From Lytechinus pictus (Eukaryota > Echinodermata > Echinoidea > Temnopleuroida > Toxopneustidae), in the NCBI RefSeq assembly GCF_037042905.1, contig NW_026974141.1:1263001-1327000 (forward strand): a stretch of DNA of 64,000 nt. Reading direction: 5' to 3'. Positions 59,814 to 64,000 of this stretch are shown here, piece after piece. Within the stretch, counting starts at the first letter, position 1; each line of letters starts with the position of its first letter. The position numbers and the translations under genes are program-made. Under the pieces are notes generated by a model, which saw only the letters and a program-made list of their open reading frames with translations, did no database searches and was not told the DNA's origin.

Positions 59814-59989
59814 GAATGGAATGTATAATAGGATTGTCTTCATTTATACAGGTGAAACTGTCGAATCTCTTGGAGCCACAGAAATCTATATGACTGAAGT
59901 GGAATTTTACTATTATTAGAGATGTAAATATGTGTATGCTTTGACATGAAAGATCGGCTTATTCAGAGCCTAATGTATCAATTTATTTC

Positions 59990-60194
59990 AAGGCGCACTA
60001 TGCATATCCTCTTACCCCCGCTTTAGCTCTTGCTGCCGTTTCCAGCGCTTGGTGCGTTCAAGGAAATAATCCTGCCGAGTATACCCATTCACTTCCCCTG
60101 GGTCAAGTGCAGCACAATGAAGGTAAATTTCTTGCTGAAGGAAACTAATGACTAGGATTCAAACCCACGATCCTCTAATTGAAAGACGAGATCT
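59990..60194 (-). mobile_element. SINE body, head cut by a MITE
   Basis: On the minus strand the B box is GTGGGTTTGAATCC, then CCTTCAGCAAGAAATTTACC, TGCTGCACTTGACCCAGG and ATACTCGGCAGGATT. The A box side is missing where the MITE at 60195-60342 begins. Confidence 0.75.
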
Positions 60195-60342
60195 GGGGAG
60201 CGTTTCATGAAAGGATTTTATCTGACAAGTCCTGTTTTATACGACAATTACCATAGTAACAGTACCTCTCACCCAATCAGAATCAGGGAAAGTTGTCAGA
60301 TCTGACAACTTGTCGGCCAAAAATGTTGATGAAACGCTCCCC
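60195..60342. mobile_element. Foldback MITE, second copy of the 50239 family
   Basis: GGGGAGCGTTTCATGAAAGG faces GATGAAACGCTCCCC. The TTGTCAGATCTGACAACTTG core is shared with 50239-50378. Confidence 0.9.
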
Positions 60343-60559
60343 GGATACCCTTGTACATAATTGAGGTTTGGGACTCGGGCGTCAAAGTAGAGAGAGATTT
60401 ACCCCTCCCGCCCCCCCCCCCCCCCCCATGAAAAAAGGACAATCCTCTGCGGTGATGCCCATGGTTTGGGGTAATGATTACGACAAGGGAAAAGTGTCAT
60501 GTTTTTAGAAACTGCAGAGAAAAAGACAGAGTTAATTAGTGCACTATGAATGCCTAGCT
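60343..60559. other. Unclassified, with C17 run
   Basis: It holds a C17 run near 60411 and no other recognised structure. Confidence 0.3.
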
Positions 60560-60645
60560 TAGCCGGGTAATATAGGAGCGCCTTGAGCACCTAACAAGGT
60601 GGATATGTGCGCAATATAAATACCCTATATTATTATTATTAGTCT
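60560..60645 (+). mobile_element. SINE 3' tail
   Basis: GGAGCGCCTTGAGCACC...TGTGCGCAATATAAATACC followed by ATTATTATTATT. The head is not visible. Confidence 0.55.
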
Positions 60646-61206
60646 TGGAATCATATTGATCTCTTAGCTGTATATTGTCATCAAGGATTATCTTGGGTTG
60701 GGTCATAATTCTGATAATGCCAATAAAAATGTATTGTCCTTGTATTATGGTGGGATGTTAGAGAAAAACAAGTTTTATTTATTTCAAGAGTTGGATAATG
60801 CCAATAAAAAGTTATACTGTTATGTATGAGGTTAATTTTTATGTAGAGAAAAACAAGTTCAATTGGTTTTCAGGTTGTGGATCACGCAAATAAAAAGTAT
60901 TGTGTATTAGTTTCATTTTAATATAGAAAAAAAAACAGTTCAATTTGTTTTCAAGTGATTATGGAATATGCAAGAGAATAGGAAATGTCTGTACATACAT
61001 GTACATGTATCATAAACAGAACACAGTGCGCTTAGAAACACCAGTAGTAAGCGCCTTAAAAATGCTATGTATTATTCTTATTATTATCAATATTTAAAAG
61101 AAAAAAAAACAAGTTAACAGGTTCAGATCCTGAATTAAAAAGTCAACTAAGGGGCACGGGTAAGTATCCGGAGGAACTAAAATAGCTTAGGGCATTGAAC
61201 TGTGAT
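60646..61206. other. AT-rich with short tandem phrases
   Basis: GAGAAAAACAAGTTCAATT-like phrases occur at about 60762, 60845 and 60927 with GGATAATGCCAATAAAAAG-like partners: a degenerate ~90-bp tandem repeat of three to four units. A SINE-tail-like piece lies at 61025-61090. No gene. Confidence 0.5.
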
Positions 61207-61600
61207 CAGGGGGCACATGGTCTAGTGGTTATGACTATCGTCTTTCAATCTGAGGGACGTGAGTTCGATTCCAAGCCATGTCATGTTTTCCTTCAGCAAG
61301 AAATTTACACGCAATGTGCTGCACTCCACACAGGCGAGGTGTAGTCTGCAGGCACAGACCCTGATTGAAACTTTGATCAGCAAGTGTGTCTCCACGCAAA
61401 GACTAGCACATACAAAACAAGGCATGAGTAAGCTGCACATTCAGACCCTTAACTCGAGTGAAGGGTTTGCACAGCAGACTAGGTGAGGTGAATGGGTCCC
61501 CGGTAGGAAGAAATTCTTTGAATGCTTGAGCACCTGTTCAAGTTGGGTAACAATAATAGCAGGGTCCGCTGAGATAACAGTTTTCGGAACTAAAGTGGCT
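61207..61600 (+). mobile_element. tRNA-derived SINE with a nested insertion
   Basis: The head has ATGGTCTAGTGGTTATGA (A box) and GTGAGTTCGATTCC (B box). The body has CCTTCAGCAAGAAATTTACA and TGCTGCACTCCACACAGG, then resumes after the insertion as GGTGAGGTGAATGGGTCCCC. GGGTCCGCTGAGATAACAGT resembles the 3' body of 63000-63277. Confidence 0.82.
61342..61481. mobile_element. 140-bp MITE inserted in the SINE
   Basis: TAGTCTGC and GCAGACTA are the inverted termini, and CAGACCC/GGGTTTG-like pieces lie inside. It interrupts the conserved SINE phrase between CAGGCGAGGTG and GGTGAGGTG. AGGTG on both sides may be part of a TSD. Confidence 0.7.
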
Positions 61601-62999
61601 CCCCTGGTTAAACATGCTGTTATTATTTAGTAGTAGTAGTATTAGTATTATTTCACTGAGTAGCACTATCAGTTGATAAAATTCTGGAGTTCTAATGTGA
61701 AAGTCCAGTCCTTGGGCTTTCAACAGAAAAAATTCTGATGGAGTTCAAATATGAAAGACCAGTCCTGATTGGGTCCTGGTCAATGATTTGAACAAAATAG
61801 GGCCAATTGGTTGTCAAATCATGGCAAATTTGGTGAAATATTCTAGCATTAAAAAGTTACAAGCCACTTGCCATCTAGCGTGCATTACAAGATTTGCATT
61901 TCATCGCCACCATCAGAAGAGTAGCTACATCCCCATTTTGCCAAGTTGGCGAGATAAAAATGACAGTTGGAGAGTAAAAAGAGAGATAAGGGATTTTATG
62001 GACTATTTCCAAGTTAATTACAGACTACAACCTGCATTAAGTAAATCCCCATCCATATCAAATGAGACAGCTATCATTAAAATAGGGTCAGAGGATAAAT
62101 ATACCATTACAACTTTAACCATGGCTTATGACTTAACATCCTGCTCTTATAATTTCGTTCTGTATATTGCTATTATCAGCCATTAACGTAGGTAAGGGAT
62201 GTTATCTAAACTCACCCGACCCACTTCTGCAAAACGCTTTTGAGAGAACTTTTCTTTTTAAATCAAGAAAATCAAGAAGCCCATATTCATATATATTTTC
62301 ATTTACAAATGAGGGAGTATGCCAAACTTTACTTTGCTTTGATCAACTGCAGCAAAACTTGATATCCCCCAGAATTCCCCCTTCATGAAAAGAGGAAATG
62401 TTATGAATATATATGCGACCAATCAACCCAGAACCACCAACAAGTCACCAAGAAAGGTTCTCTGTTAATAGCCAAAATAGTAAATTGGTCTTCAAAAAGC
62501 CAAAATTCAAATCTTAGCTTGTCTGAAGTAAAATTTCTTCATCTTTATACTGTAAAAATTTCAAGTTATAAGGTTGAATAGAAAACGAGATACAAGATAC
62601 AAATGTTGTTTTCTATTTATTTTCTGAAGGTCTTGATTTTCTCTGCATTCAATCAAGTATTTGAGTGAGTTATTGTTGATCAAGTTTGACAAATCATATA
62701 TTATTTCAAAGCTTAGGATGTGCTTGTTCAAACTCAATAAAAATATCAAAATTCATTTTGGGCGACTTATTGTTGGTATTGGGTTGGCTGGTCACATATG
62801 TGAACGGCACTATGTGTAGTTGGATACTAGGTGTTTTAACACTTGTCTGTGTGTACGCAGATAACTTTACTTTGCATGTACACAGACGAGGGGGAGTTAA
62901 GTACACAAATACACAAATAGTTTATGAAATGGAATGAAAAGGGACATCAATGGTTGGTTAATACACCATGAAAGCTGGTACATCGTACATATAATAATA
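61601..62999. other. Intergenic, no gene recognised
   Basis: The longest open frame is 61788-62186 (+, 132 codons). It has no recognisable domain, signal or repeat, and no neighbouring exon could be joined to it. I leave it unannotated. Confidence 0.4.
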
Positions 63000-63277
63000 A
63001 TAACGGTATATTTACCCAGGGTAGCCACTTCAGTTCCGAAAGCTGTTCTCCCAGCGGGCCCTGCTATTATTACCCGGCTAAGCTAGGCTACCTATTCAGG
63101 TGCACACAGCTTTATGAGGAAATACTTCCTGCCGGTACCCATTTATCTCACCTGGGTCGAGTGCAGCACACTGTGGATGAATTCCTTGCTGACGGAAATT
63201 ACGCCATGGCTGGGATTTGAACCCACGACCCTCTGTTTCAAAGTCCGGAGGCTAATCCACTGGGCCACGATGCTCCA
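63000..63277 (-). mobile_element. tRNA-derived SINE, complete
   Basis: On the minus strand the head has CGTGGCCCAGTGGATTAG and GTGGGTTCAAATCCC. The body has CGTCAGCAAGGAATTCATCC, CTCGACCCAGGTGAGATA and GTACCGGCAGGAAG, then GGGCCCGCTGGGAGAACAG and the tail GGTAAATATACCG plus ATT repeats. It is close to 47092-47375. Confidence 0.88.
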
Positions 63278-63408
63278 AGCATGTATACCAAGTTTGGCAG
63301 TATCACTGCTCTCATCCAGAATAAAATACAGTCTGTAGTAAAAACCTGTCTTAAAGGGCCACCAAAACTCTCTCCCACTTGAAAGACAGATGTGCTATAT
63401 ACCTGTCT

Positions 63409-64000
63409 TTAAAGGGCAAGTCCACCCCCCCCCAAAAAAAAAAAAGTTATTTAAATAAAAAGAGAAAAATCCACCAAGCATAACACTGAAAATTTCATCA
63501 AAATCGGGTGTAAAATAAGAGAGTTACAAAAAATTTCAATTTTTCACATAATTTCAATGATATATGTACATCCTGGTCGGAATGCAAATGAGAGGGCTAA
63601 TGACATCACTTTTTTTGGGGTGTATTTTAAAATATTAAATATTCTCATTTTCTCTTCATCGTCTTGTGAAACAAAGTTATTCCTTCGTGAACATGTGGAA
63701 TTGCCATTATTTTAACATTTCCTAGTTCAGTCATTAGTTGGTCATTAGTGTCCAATCTGCAAAAATTGAAATATTCTAAAACTCAAACAAAAAACAAAAG
63801 AAATAGTGAGTGAAGGACATGAAATCGACTCTCTCATTTGCATGTCACTGAGTTGTGCATATAAATGTTAAAGTGAAACTTTGAAATGTCATAGCTTTCT
63901 TATTTTACATCCGATTTCGATGAAATTAACACATTGTAGCATTACGCTTGTATGATATTTGTCTATTGATTCTAATCAACATTTTTCTAGGGTGGACTTG
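63409..64000. mobile_element. TTAA-flanked MITE, cut by the window end
   Basis: TTAAAGGGCAAGTCCACCCC at the left. The sequence ends at 64000 inside the inverted right end (TAGGGTGGACTTG). Internal phrases match 2895-3500. Confidence 0.9.

Noticed and set aside
61788..62186. 132-codon ORF as a gene
   Set aside because: No domain, no splice partner and ordinary AT-rich composition; support is too weak.

Overview
This is eukaryotic DNA: spliced genes with GT-AG introns, AT-rich intergenic sequence, and very dense small DNA transposons (MITEs), tRNA-derived SINEs and non-LTR retrotransposon debris. The protein similarity and the style of repeats suggest a marine invertebrate deuterostome, most likely an echinoderm of sea-urchin type. 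The species assignment is inference; the repeat structures are read directly.

Two host genes can be assembled, both on the + strand. (1) 10165-15294: the last four coding exons of a small calmodulin-like protein with four EF-hand loops. Three introns cut inside the loops, and the first intron is almost wholly a TCA/ATC microsatellite. The start codon lies in an exon I could not find. (2) 21365-56779: a complete nine-exon gene for actin-related protein 6 (ACTR6/ARP6), 395 codons plus stop, with every junction in frame. ARP6 is a subunit of the SRCAP/SWR1 complex that deposits histone H2A.Z. No functional link between the two genes is visible.

The rest is mobile DNA. Families recognised by terminal inverted repeats (TIRs) and target-site duplications (TSDs) are: hAT-like elements with 8-bp TSDs (128, 3827, 6757, 16888, 26207, 27128, 43209); TTAA-flanked piggyBac/Kolobok-like MITEs (2895, 4488, 16015, 33923, 45630 and decayed copies); TA-flanked mariner/Tigger-like elements (8509, 35804, 36399, 42696); several foldback families; tRNA-headed SINEs; and CR1/L2-like reverse-transcriptase fragments.

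The most striking object fills most of the last ACTR6 intron. An 8.34-kb inverted-repeat structure (48240-56579) has ends carrying 7 and 10 copies of a 16-bp iteron (CCCACAAATGTAATAA). One TIR is interrupted by a second TIR element of 3.57 kb (48441-52012), built from inverted arrays of a ~49-bp repeat and flanked by TA. Removing the inner element restores the match between the outer TIRs. The structure ends only 70 bp before the terminal coding exon. Other notable items are four nuclear-receptor-type DR1 motifs in a tandem-repeat element (41276-42225), a nearly perfect 173-bp-arm palindrome inside an hAT element (43486-43849), and a duplicated segment just upstream of the ACTR6 start that holds a possible uORF.
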